A DNA stretch of 64,000 bases, taken from NCBI RefSeq assembly GCF_011762095.1, contig NZ_JAASQO010000001.1:310001-374000 (forward strand). Direction: 5' to 3'. The stretch is from Parvibaculum indicum. Lineage in GTDB: Bacteria > Pseudomonadota > Alphaproteobacteria > Parvibaculales > Parvibaculaceae. The notes below the pieces were generated by a model, which saw only the letters and a list, made by a program, of their open reading frames with translations, had not been told where the DNA came from and did not search any database. Shown here one piece after another: positions 25,940 through 37,865 of the stretch. Every line of letters begins with the position of its first letter. The first letter of the stretch is position 1. The position numbers and the translations under genes were made by a program.

Positions 25940-26833
25940 TCAGAGATGCGTCTTGAACCACTCCCGCTGCACCGGAGCGGACATCCTGAAGATATCCCCG
26001 GTATAGGCCTCGAAATGTCTGCAGGGGAGCGACAGGAACTTCTTCGGCTCAAGCGCCTCCTCATAGGCCTTTGCGGTCAGGTCGTAGGGAGTCAGATGAT
26101 CCCCGGTCGCGGCGATGAGCAGCAGTGGCGTCGGCGAGATGCGCGGGACATAGACGCCCGGCTCATATTCCGTGAAGAGCTCGACCGAATGCATCGTGAC
26201 GTCGTTTTCCCATTTGCTCTCATTCGACTTGGCGAATTCGGTGAAGAATTCATAGGTATCCGGCGTCGGCAATACGGCGGGTTCGCCCTCCGGCGCGGCG
26301 ACGGGCATGCGCGCACCCGGCTCGCCACGCATCCGCGCCGCGCGGTCCGCCGCAAAGCCCGCGCGCAACATTTCCCAGTGATCGCCACGAATGAGACGCC
26401 GCGCGGACTCCAGTCCGGCGACCAGCGGCACCTGCGAGACGACGCATTTGACGCGCCGGTCGATCGCGCCGACGACGAGCACATGCGCGCCGGAATAGCT
26501 CGATCCCCAGGTGCCGATGCGGTCCGCATCGACCTCGTCCATGGACTGCGCATGGGTGATCGCATCGCGATAGCCGTCGATCTGCTGGCGCGGGTCGATA
26601 TGCCCACGCGGGACGCCGTCGCTGTCGCCAAGATTGCGGTGATCGTAGACGAGCGTGGAAATCCCCTCTTCCGCGAAAAATTCCGCGAAATCGCCGAGAT
26701 ACATTTCCTTCACGGCGGAAAAGCCATGCGCCATCACGACGGTGGGCGCAGGGCCCGTCACACCCTTGCCCTGATAGAACCAGCCGCGAAGCGTCACGCC
26801 GTCTTCGGTCTTGAATTCGATATCGCGCCGCAT
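25940..26833 (-). CDS. Alpha/beta hydrolase (peptidase S15-like fold)
   Basis: This 297-residue cytosolic hydrolase has the oxyanion loop VMAHGFSAVK, the nucleophile elbow GSSYSG (Ser within G-x-S-x-S-G), an aspartate in IAATGDHLTPY, and a late histidine in PCRHFEAY. The overall arrangement is that of small X-Pro dipeptidyl-peptidase-like hydrolases or thioesterases. The substrate is unknown. The ATG at 26833 has a strong AGGGAGGG ribosome binding site; an in-frame start 13 codons upstream lacks one. It is the last gene of the leucine-degradation cluster, 76 bases after mccA, so a role with acyl thioesters is possible. Confidence 0.75.
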   Translation of the reverse strand: MRRDIEFKTEDGVTLRGWFYQGKGVTGPAPTVVMAHGFSAVKEMYLGDFAEFFAEEGISTLVYDHRNLGDSDGVPRGHIDPRQQIDGYRDAITHAQSMDEVDADRIGTWGSSYSGAHVLVVGAIDRRVKCVVSQVPLVAGLESARRLIRGDHWEMLRAGFAADRAARMRGEPGARMPVAAPEGEPAVLPTPDTYEFFTEFAKSNESKWENDVTMHSVELFTEYEPGVYVPRISPTPLLLIAATGDHLTPYDLTAKAYEEALEPKKFLSLPCRHFEAYTGDIFRMSAPVQREWFKTHL

Positions 26834-26909
26834 TGTTCCCTCCCTGCGGTTTCTTTTCCAAAACCTCAGCATGGAGAGGGCCGCCTGTCACCCGTCTTTT
26901 CGGGTCGGT

Positions 26910-28922
<2,013 letters not shown>

Positions 28923-28933
28923 TGGCCGCTGCC

Positions 28934-30526
28934 TCACATCCTGAAGACGCCGAACTTGGTGTCCGGCACGGGCGCATTGAGCGTTGCGGAGAAGGCAAGC
29001 GCCAGCACGCGGCGCGTCTCGGACGGCGCGATGATGCCGTCATCCCAGAGCCGCGCCGTCGCAAAATAGGGATGCCCCTCTTCGTCATATTTTTCGCGGA
29101 TCGGCGCCTTGAAGGCTTCAGCCTCTTCCGGCGTCCACTTCTCCGCATCGCGATGGACCGTCGCGAGCACACTTGCGGCCTGCTCGCCGCCCATGACGGA
29201 GATACGCGCATTGGGCCAGGTGAAGAGGAAGCGCGGGGAATAGGCCCGCCCGCACATGCCGTAATTACCCGCGCCATAGGACCCGCCGATCACCAGCGTG
29301 ATCTTCGGCACATTGGCGCAAGCCACCGCAGTGACGAGCTTCGCCCCATCCTTGGCGATGCCGCCCGTTTCGTATTCGCGGCCCACCATGAAGCCTGCAA
29401 TGTTCTGCAGGAAGAGGAGCGGGATTTTCCGTTGCGCACACAACTCGATGAAATGCGCGCCCTTGAGCGCCGACTCCGAAAACAGGATGCCGTTATTGGC
29501 GACAATGCCGACCGGAATGCCGTGCAGATGCGCAAAGCCGCAAACGAGCGTCGTGCCATAGAGCTTCTTGAACTCGTCGAAGGCCGACCCGTCCACCAGC
29601 CGCGCAATCACCTCGCGTACATCGTATTGCACGGAGAGCGAGGACGGCACCACGCCGTCGAGTTCCGCCATGTCGTAAAGCGGCGCCTCGGGCTCCTTCA
29701 GCGGAATGTCGATCGTCTTCTTGCGGTTGAGCGTGGAGGCGATCTGACGGGCCAGCGCCAGCGCATGCGCATCGTCCACCGCGTAATGATCCGTCACGCC
29801 GGACTTGCGTGAATGCACATCCGCGCCGCCGAGGTCTTCCGCGCTCACCACCTCACCCGTGGCGGCCTTTACGAGCGGCGGCCCGCCAAGAAAGATCGTG
29901 CCCTGCTGGCGCACGATGATCGTCTCGTCCGACATGGCGGGCACATAAGCACCGCCCGCCGTGCAGGAGCCCATCACCACGGCGATCTGCGGGATACCGG
30001 CAGCGGACATACGCGCCTGATTGTAGAAGATGCGCCCGAAATGCTCACGGTCGGGAAAGATATCGGCCTGGTTGGGCAGGTTCGCCCCGCCTGAATCCAC
30101 CAGGTAGAAGCACGGCAGATTGTTTTCGAGCGCAACTTCCTGCGCGCGCAGATGTTTCTTTACCGTGACGGGATAATAGGTACCGCCCTTGATCGTCGCA
30201 TCGTTGCAGACAATGACGCATTCCTGCCCCGCCACGCGGCCGATGCCGGTGATGATGCCCGCCGCATTGATGTCCTCGCCGTAGAGGCCATGCGCGGCCA
30301 TGGGCGAGAGTTCGAGAAACGGCGTGCCGGGGTCGATCAGCCCGTAAACGCGATCGCGCGGCAGCATCTTGCCACGCTTCACATGCCGCTCGCGGGAGCG
30401 CTCGTCGCCGCCCAGCGCAGCCTTTTCACGCTGCGCATTGAGATCGGCGGTCAGCGCCGCCATGGCTTCGGCATTGGCCTTGAACTTGTCGTCGCGCGTG
30501 GAGACGCTGCTTTGCAGGACCGTCAT
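28934..30526 (-). CDS. mccB: Methylcrotonyl-CoA carboxylase, carboxyltransferase subunit
   Basis: This 530-residue acyl-CoA carboxyltransferase has the two crotonase-like halves. Landmarks are [52 protein letters not shown] and [19 protein letters not shown]. The last of these is typical of the methylcrotonyl-CoA enzyme. It moves carboxyl from biotin to 3-methylcrotonyl-CoA in leucine degradation. It sits 10 bases after ivd and overlaps the mccA start region, so the three genes are transcribed together. Confidence 0.93.
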   Translation of the reverse strand: MTVLQSSVSTRDDKFKANAEAMAALTADLNAQREKAALGGDERSRERHVKRGKMLPRDRVYGLIDPGTPFLELSPMAAHGLYGEDINAAGIITGIGRVAGQECVIVCNDATIKGGTYYPVTVKKHLRAQEVALENNLPCFYLVDSGGANLPNQADIFPDREHFGRIFYNQARMSAAGIPQIAVVMGSCTAGGAYVPAMSDETIIVRQQGTIFLGGPPLVKAATGEVVSAEDLGGADVHSRKSGVTDHYAVDDAHALALARQIASTLNRKKTIDIPLKEPEAPLYDMAELDGVVPSSLSVQYDVREVIARLVDGSAFDEFKKLYGTTLVCGFAHLHGIPVGIVANNGILFSESALKGAHFIELCAQRKIPLLFLQNIAGFMVGREYETGGIAKDGAKLVTAVACANVPKITLVIGGSYGAGNYGMCGRAYSPRFLFTWPNARISVMGGEQAASVLATVHRDAEKWTPEEAEAFKAPIREKYDEEGHPYFATARLWDDGIIAPSETRRVLALAFSATLNAPVPDTKFGVFRM

Positions 30527-30536
30527 GCCCTCCCCC

Positions 30537-31709
30537 TTATGCCGTCTCGTTGAAGAGTTCGCGCCCGATCAGCATGCGGCGGATTTCGCTCGTGCCCGCG
30601 CCGATCTCGTAAAGCTTCGCATCGCGCAGCAGCCGGCCCGTCGGATAGTCGTTGATATAGCCGTTACCGCCCAACGTCTGGATCGCTTCCAGCGCCATCC
30701 AGGTCGCCTTCTCCGCGGCATAGAGGATAGCCCCCGCCGCATCCTTGCGCGTGGTCTGCCCGCGGTCGCACGCCTTGGCGACGGCATAGACGTAAGCACG
30801 GCAGGCATTCATGGTCGAATACATGTCGGCAAGCTTGCCCTGCATGAGCTGGAACGTGCCGATGGGCTCGCCGAACTGCTTGCGCTCATGCACGTAAGGG
30901 ATCACCGCATCCATGCAGGCCTGCATGATACCGAGCGGTCCGGCGGAAAGCACGGCGCGCTCATAGTCGAGCCCCGACATCAGGACGCGCACGCCTTCAT
31001 TGAGCTTGCCGACGATATTCTCCTCCGGCACCTCGCAATCCTCGAAGACGAGTTCGGCTGTGTTGGACCCGCGCATGCCGAGCTTGTCGAGCTTCTGTGC
31101 CGGGCTGAACCCCTTCATGCCCTTTTCGACGATGAAGGGCGTGATGCCGCGCGGGCCGCCTTGCGGGTCCGTCTTGGCATAGACGACCAGCACATCGGCG
31201 TCCGGACCGTTGGTGATCCACATCTTGTTGCCGTTGAGAACGTAACGGTCGCCCTTCTTCTCCGCCTTCAATTTCATGGAGACGACATCCGACCCCGCCC
31301 CCGGCTCCGACATGGCCAGCGCACCGACATGCTCGCCCGTCATCAGCTTGGGAAGATATTTGCGCTTCTGTTCTTCCGAGCCGCAGCGGCGGAGCTGGTT
31401 CACACAGAGATTGGAATGCGCGCCATAGGAAAGACCGACGCTCGCCGAACCGCGGCTGATCTCTTCCATAGCCACGACATGCTCCAGATAGCCGAGCCCC
31501 GTGCCGCCATACTCCTCTTCGACCGTCATGCCCAAAAGGCCCAGCTCGCCCATCTGTGGCCAGAGATCGCGCGGAAACTCGTTCGTCTTGTCGATCTCAT
31601 CGGCGCGAGGGGTGATCTTGTCCGCCGTGAAGGACCGCACCGTGTCGCGGATCGCATCGGCCGTCTCGCCAAGGTCGAAATCGAGCGAGGGGTATTCGTT
31701 GGGCAGCAT
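30537..31709 (-). CDS. ivd: Isovaleryl-CoA dehydrogenase
   Basis: This 390-residue flavoprotein oxidises isovaleryl-CoA to 3-methylcrotonyl-CoA in leucine catabolism. The acyl-CoA dehydrogenase signatures [10 protein letters not shown] (FAD/substrate) and the C-terminal [11 protein letters not shown] are present. The catalytic glutamate lies in [10 protein letters not shown], the position special to isovaleryl-CoA dehydrogenases rather than the C-terminal position used by most of the family. It is the first gene of ivd-mccB-mccA and is divergent from a TetR regulator gene. Confidence 0.93.
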   Translation of the reverse strand: MLPNEYPSLDFDLGETADAIRDTVRSFTADKITPRADEIDKTNEFPRDLWPQMGELGLLGMTVEEEYGGTGLGYLEHVVAMEEISRGSASVGLSYGAHSNLCVNQLRRCGSEEQKRKYLPKLMTGEHVGALAMSEPGAGSDVVSMKLKAEKKGDRYVLNGNKMWITNGPDADVLVVYAKTDPQGGPRGITPFIVEKGMKGFSPAQKLDKLGMRGSNTAELVFEDCEVPEENIVGKLNEGVRVLMSGLDYERAVLSAGPLGIMQACMDAVIPYVHERKQFGEPIGTFQLMQGKLADMYSTMNACRAYVYAVAKACDRGQTTRKDAAGAILYAAEKATWMALEAIQTLGGNGYINDYPTGRLLRDAKLYEIGAGTSEIRRMLIGRELFNETA

Positions 31710-31800
31710 GGAAGCCTCTCCTCACAGAATGCCGGGTCGGCGGCGCCGGGCGTCTGGATTGCGCATTTGACCGGCAGCCGTCATTGCTTATTATAAAAAC

Positions 31801-31812
31801 GAACATACGTTC
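31801..31812. promoter_or_regulatory. Palindromic operator candidate between ivd and the TetR gene
   Basis: GAACATACGTTC is a near-perfect palindrome (five of six base pairs match) within AT-rich flanks. It lies 36 bases before the regulator start and 91 bases before the ivd start, the expected place for a TetR-family operator that controls both genes. Confidence 0.5.
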
Positions 31813-31848
31813 TTTTATTTTTCGCCGCAAGCGGGGAACCCGTCCGAT

Positions 31849-32445
31849 ATGTCCAGAACCGCCGGCTCATCTGGCGCCAAGACGCTGGCCGCGATCCGCG
31901 AGGCCGGGCTGCAGCTTATCTACGAACATGGCTATGAAGCGATGACGCTGCGGCGCCTCGCCCGGGAGGTCGGGCTGCAGCCGGGCTCGCTCTACAATCA
32001 CATCGCGACCAAGCAGGAACTGCTCTTCGACCTCATCCACAATCATATGATCACGCTGCTGGAGAGCCTGGACAAAGCGCTGGAGGGCCATACCGCCCCC
32101 GTAGAGAGCCTCAAGGCGTTCACGGCCTTCCACCTCACCTATCACATCGAGAGAAAGCGGGAGGTCTTCATCGGCTCGGCGGAGCTGAGAAGCCTCGACC
32201 CTGAAAACCGCGACATCATCGTCGACCTGCGCCGAACCTATGAAGATCGCCTCTGCGCGATTTTGGACGCAGGCCGCGCCTCGGGCGATTTCGTTGTGGA
32301 GGATGTTCGGGTTGCGACTTATGCCATTCTCGCCATGCTGACGGGCATCTGCACATGGTACGATCCCGGCGGACGCATCGACCGGGAAGCGCTGATCCGC
32401 ATTCACGAGCGGCTCGTGCTCGACGGCGTCACAAAAAACAGGTGA
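31849..32445 (+). CDS. TetR family transcriptional regulator
   Basis: This 198-residue repressor has an N-terminal helix-turn-helix (about 14-60, TLRRLAREVGLQPGSLYNHIATKQELLFD) and a ligand-binding C-terminal domain. It begins MSRTAGSSGAKTLAAI. Being divergent from ivd-mccBA, with a palindrome between them, it probably represses leucine degradation and responds to an acyl-CoA intermediate, as PsrA/LiuR-type regulators do. It may also control the SnoaL-like gene whose ribosome binding site overlaps its stop. Confidence 0.88.
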   Translation: MSRTAGSSGAKTLAAIREAGLQLIYEHGYEAMTLRRLAREVGLQPGSLYNHIATKQELLFDLIHNHMITLLESLDKALEGHTAPVESLKAFTAFHLTYHIERKREVFIGSAELRSLDPENRDIIVDLRRTYEDRLCAILDAGRASGDFVVEDVRVATYAILAMLTGICTWYDPGGRIDREALIRIHERLVLDGVTKNR

Positions 32446-32453
32446 GGACTCCC

Positions 32454-32855
32454 ATGTCGAAAAGCCCCGCAGCCGAGAAATTTCTTACCCTCTGGTATGC
32501 CTATGTCGAAAACCACGATCCCGACCTGCTGGACAGGCTCGTGGCGGAAAAGACCGGCATCTCCTCCCCCGCCTTCTTCACGCCGAAATACGACCGCCCC
32601 TATGTGATGGCGATCCTGCGCGCCGTGGCGGAAGGATTGCAGGATTTCGAATATACGAAGGAATGGTTCGACGGGAACGAGATGATCCTCGAATTCGAGG
32701 GACGTCTCGGCGACACGAAGCTCAAGGGCATCGACCGCATCACCGTGAATGAAAACGGGCAGATGGAACATATCGAGGTTCTCATCCGCCCGCTGAATGG
32801 TTTGATCGCTCTTGCCGAGCACGTAAAGGCCGCGCTGGCGAACGCCGCCTCCTAG
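32454..32855 (+). CDS. SnoaL/NTF2-like family protein
   Basis: This 133-residue protein has the small alpha+beta cone fold pattern of SnoaL-like proteins: FLTLWYAYVENHDPDLLDRLVAE near the start, followed by beta strands with FEGRLGDTKLKGIDRITVNENGQMEHIEVLIRPLNGL. It could be an isomerase, a lyase or a binding protein; none is supported further. The ATG at 32454 has a GGTGAGGA ribosome binding site overlapping the upstream TetR stop. Its stop overlaps that of the convergent thiolase (shared CTAG). Confidence 0.78.
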   Translation: MSKSPAAEKFLTLWYAYVENHDPDLLDRLVAEKTGISSPAFFTPKYDRPYVMAILRAVAEGLQDFEYTKEWFDGNEMILEFEGRLGDTKLKGIDRITVNENGQMEHIEVLIRPLNGLIALAEHVKAALANAAS

Positions 32856-34042
32856 AGACGCTCGACCGCCACCGCCGTCGCTTCGCCGCCGCCGATGCAG
32901 AGCGAGGCGACGCCCTTTGTCGCATCTTTCTGCTTCATCGCATTCAAGAGTGTCACGATGATGCGTGCGCCCGACGCGCCGATGGGATGGCCCAGCGCGC
33001 AGGCACCGCCATAGACGTTCATGTTGTCATGACGGATATCCAACTCGCGCATCGCCGCCATGGCGACCACGGCAAAGGCCTCGTTGATCTCCCACAGATC
33101 GACGTCGCCGGTCTTCCATCCCGTCTTTTCCATCAGCGTCTCGATCGCGCCGACCGGCGCGGTGGTGAACCATTCCGGTGCACGCGCATGGGAGGCATGA
33201 CCGCGAATGACGGCAAGCGGTTTCAGCCCGCGCCGTTCCGCCTCCGACATCTTCATCATGACGAGTGCCGCCGCGCCATCCGAAATGGAAGAGGAATTCG
33301 CCGCCGTCACCGAACCGCCTGCCGCGAAGGCTGGCTTCAGCGTCGGGATCTTGGCGGGGTCGGCCTTGTCCGGCTGCTCGTCGCCTGTCACCTCGACCGC
33401 GCCCTTTTTCGACTTCACTTCCACCGGCACGATTTCATGAGAAAAGGACCCATCGTGATTGGCCGCCCGCGCGCGCTTCAGCGACTCGATGGAATAGGCA
33501 TCCTGCATCTCACGGCTGAACTGATAATGCTTCGCCGTCTCCTCGGCGAAATGCCCCATCAGATAGCCGTCATAGGCGTTCTCGAGGCCATCCAGGAACA
33601 TGTGGTCCTTCACCTCCGCATGGCCGAGCCGCATCCCGCCACGCGCCTTGGGCAGAAGATACGGCGCGTTGGACATGCTCTCCATGCCCCCCGCCACGAT
33701 GACCGCGCCGTTGCCCAGCGCCAGCGCGTCATGCGCCTGCATCACGGCCTTCATGCCGGAGCCGCATACCTTGCTCACCGTGGTGCAGGGCGTGCTTTCG
33801 TCGAGCTTCGCACCCAGCGCCGCCTGTCGCGCCGGGGCCTGGCCGACACCCGCGCTCAGCACACACCCCATCAGCACCTCATCCACCGCCGTATGGCTGA
33901 GCCCGGCTTTCTCGCAAGCCGCCTCGATGGCGGTCGCACCGAGTTGCGGCGCCTTGAAACCCGACAGGGCGCCCTGAAAGCCGCCCATGGGCGTGCGCGC
34001 AGCGCTGACGATAACGATGGGATCCTTGGTGACGTCTGACAT
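32852..34042 (-). CDS. Acetyl-CoA C-acyltransferase (thiolase)
   Basis: This 396-residue degradative or biosynthetic thiolase has the nucleophile cysteine C93 in SKVCGSGMKA, NEAFAVVAM, the histidine in CALGHPIGASGARI, and the second cysteine in CIGGGEATAVAVERL. It cleaves acetoacetyl-CoA to two acetyl-CoA or does the reverse. It could finish leucine degradation (after HMG-CoA lyase) or feed PHB synthesis. The start ATG has a GGAAGCGGA ribosome binding site. A second thiolase or HMG-CoA lyase is not in the window. Confidence 0.93.
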   Translation of the reverse strand: MSDVTKDPIVIVSAARTPMGGFQGALSGFKAPQLGATAIEAACEKAGLSHTAVDEVLMGCVLSAGVGQAPARQAALGAKLDESTPCTTVSKVCGSGMKAVMQAHDALALGNGAVIVAGGMESMSNAPYLLPKARGGMRLGHAEVKDHMFLDGLENAYDGYLMGHFAEETAKHYQFSREMQDAYSIESLKRARAANHDGSFSHEIVPVEVKSKKGAVEVTGDEQPDKADPAKIPTLKPAFAAGGSVTAANSSSISDGAAALVMMKMSEAERRGLKPLAVIRGHASHARAPEWFTTAPVGAIETLMEKTGWKTGDVDLWEINEAFAVVAMAAMRELDIRHDNMNVYGGACALGHPIGASGARIIVTLLNAMKQKDATKGVASLCIGGGEATAVAVERL

Positions 34043-34134
34043 TTCCGCTTCCCATGAGTATTGTTGTCGGCTTGAGCCGCCGACGATGAACGATCGGTGA
34101 GCACAATAAGAGAGATGGAGAGGGGGAAAAAGCC

Positions 34135-35043
34135 TTGTACAGCGTTCTTCACGATATGAACTGGGTCCTTCCGCTGCGGAACGACCTCGCGACGACCGTA
34201 TTTTACGGCTTTACCTTTCTGGGCTACGCGCCTTTCTTCCTCATCTTCCTGCCCATCGGCTACTGGCTATGGGACCGCGATATGTTCACCCGCCTCGTCG
34301 TGCTGATCGGCCTGACCGCCGTCCTGAACGGCTGGTTGAAGGATTTCTGGCAGGACCCGCGCCCGGCAGCCCGGTTTCAGCTCGACGCCGATCGCGTAGC
34401 GGATTCCTACGGGCGCCCGTCGGGCCATGCCCAGGTCGCCATCGCCATGTGGTTCTGGCTCGCCTGGGAACTGCGTCGCCCCTGGGCATGGATCGGCGCA
34501 GCCATCATCGCCGCCGGTGTCATTTTCAGCCGTCTTTACCTTGGCGTTCACGACATCGACGATGTGCTGGCCGGCACCATCCTCGGCTTCATCACGCTCG
34601 GTATCTTCGCCTGGCTGGTCAGCGAACGGATCATCGCTTTCATCCGCAGTCTGCCCGCGGGGTTCGAATTCGCCGTCATTGTCGTTTCGATCCCGGCCCT
34701 CTGGCTCATCTGGCCGAACGGCGAGAACCCCGGACCGATTGCCAGCGTTCTTTTCCTGCTGCTGGGCTGGTTCGCCGGCGCGGCGCTCGACAAAAAAGCC
34801 GCCCCGCACAAGCCGGTTCTTCCCGCCTGGTGGCTCCGGATCGTCATGGCCATAGGCGGTACGCTCGGTCTCTTCGCGCTGCGGGCCGGCGCCACGAGAC
34901 TGGTGGAAGCGACAGACCTCGGCCACCCCGTTGCCGGGCTGGCAGTCTCCGCCCTGCTTGGGCTTTATGCTACCGGCATCGCGCCCTGGGTATTTCGCAA
35001 GCTCGGCCTGATGAAACCGGGCACGGCTCACGCCACGGCATAG
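34135..35043 (+). CDS. PAP2 family membrane phosphatase
   Basis: This 302-residue multi-pass protein carries all three PAP2 motifs: K-x6-RP in KDFWQDPRP, PSGH in GRPSGHAQVA, and R-x5-H-x3-D in SRLYLGVHDIDDV. The last third adds further membrane segments, giving about eight in all. It may act on undecaprenyl pyrophosphate or other lipid phosphates. The start is TTG with a strong purine-rich ribosome binding site about 8 bases upstream. It is unlike the PAP2 protein at 24504-25361, which has a basic insert. Confidence 0.85.
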   Translation: MYSVLHDMNWVLPLRNDLATTVFYGFTFLGYAPFFLIFLPIGYWLWDRDMFTRLVVLIGLTAVLNGWLKDFWQDPRPAARFQLDADRVADSYGRPSGHAQVAIAMWFWLAWELRRPWAWIGAAIIAAGVIFSRLYLGVHDIDDVLAGTILGFITLGIFAWLVSERIIAFIRSLPAGFEFAVIVVSIPALWLIWPNGENPGPIASVLFLLLGWFAGAALDKKAAPHKPVLPAWWLRIVMAIGGTLGLFALRAGATRLVEATDLGHPVAGLAVSALLGLYATGIAPWVFRKLGLMKPGTAHATA

Positions 35044-35076
35044 AACGGAGTCCCCTCGTCGGTTTCGGCTTCTGGA

Positions 35077-36066
35077 TTAGTCGGTCGCGGTGAAAATTTC
35101 CACGACGTCGCTCTCGGTGAACACCGAATAGAAACCGGCGCCGGGACTGCCGCCCGCGACGACGAGCTTGCTGTCATCCGCCGCCGCGACCGCGCCATGA
35201 CGCGGGGTCGGCAGCGCGGCGGAACGGCGCCAGCCCGCCTGCCCTTCCAGATCCATCACGAAATGATCGCCATGCGTCTTGGGCGGATCGCGCCGCTCGC
35301 CACCCAAGACGTGAATGGCATCGTCCAGAACGACTGCGACATGCCCTGCCCGGGGCGACGGCAGGTCGGGACCGCGCGACCAGCTCCCCTTCGCAACGTC
35401 GAAGATGTCGACGCGCGACATGGCAGCGCCCGAGGCGGAAAGACCGCCAATGACATAGATGCGGTTGTCCGCCGCCACATAGGCGGCCTCCACACGCGGC
35501 GCGGGCATGGCGGCGCCCGTCTGCGTCCATTTGTTTTCAGCGGGATCATAGGCGGTCACACGGGCCGCATCAGGCCCCTTGCCGCCGACCGCATAAAGCT
35601 TGCCGTCGACCGCCACGAGCCCATGCCCCACACGCGGCGCGGGCATGGACGCACCGTCCACCCAGGTGCCGATACGCGGATTGAAAATCCACAAGGAACG
35701 GCTCGGACCGCCAGCCTTTTCCGGCCGGGTCTTGTTCGCCTTGTAGCCGCCGGACACATAGACGCGCCCGTCAAGCGCCGCCGCCGCTGCCTGTTGCACA
35801 CCCGCGGGCAGCGCCGAGGTCGACCGCCAGAAATTGCCTTTGAGGTCGAAGATTTCCGTATCCGAACGCGGGCCCGCAATCGCGTCGCCGCCCAGCACAT
35901 AAAGCTCGTCGCCCAGCAATGCACCGGCGGCCATGACGCGGCCATTGAGCATGGGAGCGCCCTCCGTCCAGCTTTCGGCGCAAGCCTCCATGCCGCTGGC
36001 GGCCAAAAGCACGAGGACCGCAATCCCGCTCGACACGAAACGAACGATACGCCGAATCCGGGTCAT
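35077..36066 (-). CDS. Exported kelch-repeat protein
   Basis: This 329-residue protein starts with a signal peptide (MTRIRRIVRFVSSGIAVLVLL, cleavage near CAES). The remainder has about six kelch repeats with the recurring LYVLGG, VYVSGGY, LYAVGG, IYVIGG and IHVLGGE motifs, forming a beta-propeller. It probably acts in the periplasm or outside the cell. No catalytic residues such as those of galactose oxidase are obvious. The start ATG at 36066 has a GGAGAG ribosome binding site. It follows mgtE by 68 bases on the same strand. Confidence 0.82.
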   Translation of the reverse strand: MTRIRRIVRFVSSGIAVLVLLAASGMEACAESWTEGAPMLNGRVMAAGALLGDELYVLGGDAIAGPRSDTEIFDLKGNFWRSTSALPAGVQQAAAAALDGRVYVSGGYKANKTRPEKAGGPSRSLWIFNPRIGTWVDGASMPAPRVGHGLVAVDGKLYAVGGKGPDAARVTAYDPAENKWTQTGAAMPAPRVEAAYVAADNRIYVIGGLSASGAAMSRVDIFDVAKGSWSRGPDLPSPRAGHVAVVLDDAIHVLGGERRDPPKTHGDHFVMDLEGQAGWRRSAALPTPRHGAVAAADDSKLVVAGGSPGAGFYSVFTESDVVEIFTATD

Positions 36067-36134
36067 CTTCTCTCCTTCCCCTGCCTCACAATACCTAGGC
36101 TGCCACACCGCACTCTCCCCAACGACCTGCAAGC

Positions 36135-37517
36135 CTAGTTGAAGAGGAACAGGGCGGCGAGCCCCAGAAAGGCAAAAAACCCGACCACATCCGTCACCGT
36201 TGTAAGAAAAACGGCGGAGGACACGGCCGGGTCCACGCCCAGTTTGTCGAGACCGATCGGGATCAGAATACCGGCAAGCCCGGCCGCCACCAGATTGATG
36301 ATCATCGCCGCCGCGATAATCATCCCCAGCGCCGGGTTCTCGAACCAGAGCCCGCCGATGACGCCCATCAGCAGCGCGAACATGATGCCGTTCAGGAAAC
36401 CGACCATCACTTCGCGCGTCACGATACGCGAGGCATTGAAGGGCACGAGATCTTTCGTCGCCAATGCGCGCACGGCCACCGTCATCGTCTGCGTCCCCGC
36501 ATTGCCGCCCATCGAGGCGACGATGGGCATAAGCACGGCCAGCGCCACCATTTGCGAAATCGTCCCGTCGAAAAGCCCGATCACCGCCGAGGCGAGAATG
36601 GCCGTCAGCAGATTGAGAAACAGCCATGAGAAACGGCTGCGCGTGGTCTGGATGACCGTATCGGAAATCGCTTCCTCGCCGACACCGCCGAGACGCCGGA
36701 TATCTTCCGTCGCCTCTTCGGTGATGACTTCGACGATGTCGTCCACCGTGATCACACCGACCAGACGCTCGTCCTCATCCACCACGGCGGCCGAAATAAG
36801 GTCGTATTTGCTGAAAAGCAGCGCCACGTCTTCCTGGTCCATGTTCACCGGGATGAGGGTCTGCTCTTCCTCCATGACTTCCGACATCTTGACGGGCCGC
36901 TTGGTACGCATGACGCGCGAAAGGGGCACCGTCCCCACCGGCTTGTAGCCCGGATCGACGACGAAGATTTCATAGAACTCGTCTGGAAGCTGGTCGGCTT
37001 CGCGCAGATAGTCGATGGTCTGGCCGATGTCCCAGAACGGCGGCACGGCCACCAGCTCGCGCTGCATGAGACGGCCGGCGGAATAGTCGGGATATTCGAG
37101 CGACTTTTCCAGGACCGCCCTGTCGGTCGCCGGAAGCTGTTCGAGGATTTCGCGCTGATCCTGCGCGTCCATATCCTCCAGCAGATAGACCGCGTCGTCG
37201 GAATCCATCTCGGCGACGGCCGATGCGATCACACTCGGATCGAGCATCTCCATCACGTCGTCGCGGACGGATTCGTCAAGTTCGTGAAGCGTTTCGGGGT
37301 TGAGATCGGAGCCGATCATCTCGACAAGCGCATGACGCTCGTCCTGACGCACCAGCTCCAGCAATTCGGCGAGATCGGCCGGTCTGAGGTCGAGAACCAG
37401 AGAACGGACCTGCGGCCGGTCGGCCCGGTCGATGGCATCGACCACCGCGCGAACAAAGGCCGGGCTCAAAAGGTCGTCCGGTTCTTCCGTATCAGTCCTG
37501 GTCGCCAAATCTGCCAA
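36135..37517 (-). CDS. mgtE: Magnesium transporter MgtE
   Basis: This 460-residue protein has an N-terminal superhelical domain (about 15-125, repeats like LVEMIGSDLNPETLHELDE), two CBS domains (about 130-255, including VGVITVDDIVEVI), and five C-terminal membrane helices. The helices include MPIVASMGGNAGTQTMT, where the family's selectivity filter lies. MgtE is a Mg2+ channel gated by magnesium binding to the CBS domains. The start is TTG (37517) with GGAGG 7 bases upstream. The tRNA-Leu gene lies just upstream. Confidence 0.94.
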   Translation of the reverse strand: MADLATRTDTEEPDDLLSPAFVRAVVDAIDRADRPQVRSLVLDLRPADLAELLELVRQDERHALVEMIGSDLNPETLHELDESVRDDVMEMLDPSVIASAVAEMDSDDAVYLLEDMDAQDQREILEQLPATDRAVLEKSLEYPDYSAGRLMQRELVAVPPFWDIGQTIDYLREADQLPDEFYEIFVVDPGYKPVGTVPLSRVMRTKRPVKMSEVMEEEQTLIPVNMDQEDVALLFSKYDLISAAVVDEDERLVGVITVDDIVEVITEEATEDIRRLGGVGEEAISDTVIQTTRSRFSWLFLNLLTAILASAVIGLFDGTISQMVALAVLMPIVASMGGNAGTQTMTVAVRALATKDLVPFNASRIVTREVMVGFLNGIMFALLMGVIGGLWFENPALGMIIAAAMIINLVAAGLAGILIPIGLDKLGVDPAVSSAVFLTTVTDVVGFFAFLGLAALFLFN

Positions 37518-37675
37518 ACGGGCACCTCCGGATCACTCAAACACGGCGCGGATACGGCAAAGCGAATCCGACGCATAAGCGTGCAGAGTGTGCGCTATTT
37601 GGCGATTGCCTGCCAGCCGCTAGAACCGGCGAACGAATAGAAGGAGGACCGGAAATCCGACAGGTCCGAAGGACA

Positions 37676-37762
37676 TGGTGCGGTCGAGAAGACTCGAACT
37701 TCCACGGGTTTTACCCCACAGCGACCTCAACGCTGCGCGTCTACCAATTCCGCCACGACCGC
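37676..37762 (-). tRNA. tRNA-Leu(GAG)
   Basis: This 87-base tRNA with encoded CCA has a long variable arm, as expected for leucine. The acceptor stem pairs GCGGTCG with CGACCGC, and the TGCGG-type D arm and TTCGAGTC T-loop motif are present. The anticodon loop TTGAGGT gives anticodon GAG, reading CTC and CTT codons. Confidence 0.95.
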
Positions 37763-37865
37763 GCACGCATGTCCCAGACCAGATTCCGTTCTGGAGAGCC
37801 GCCCATGTAACAAATCCCTGACGGCTACTCAAGCGGCAAAATGCATCCGAACGCACAAGTTGAGA

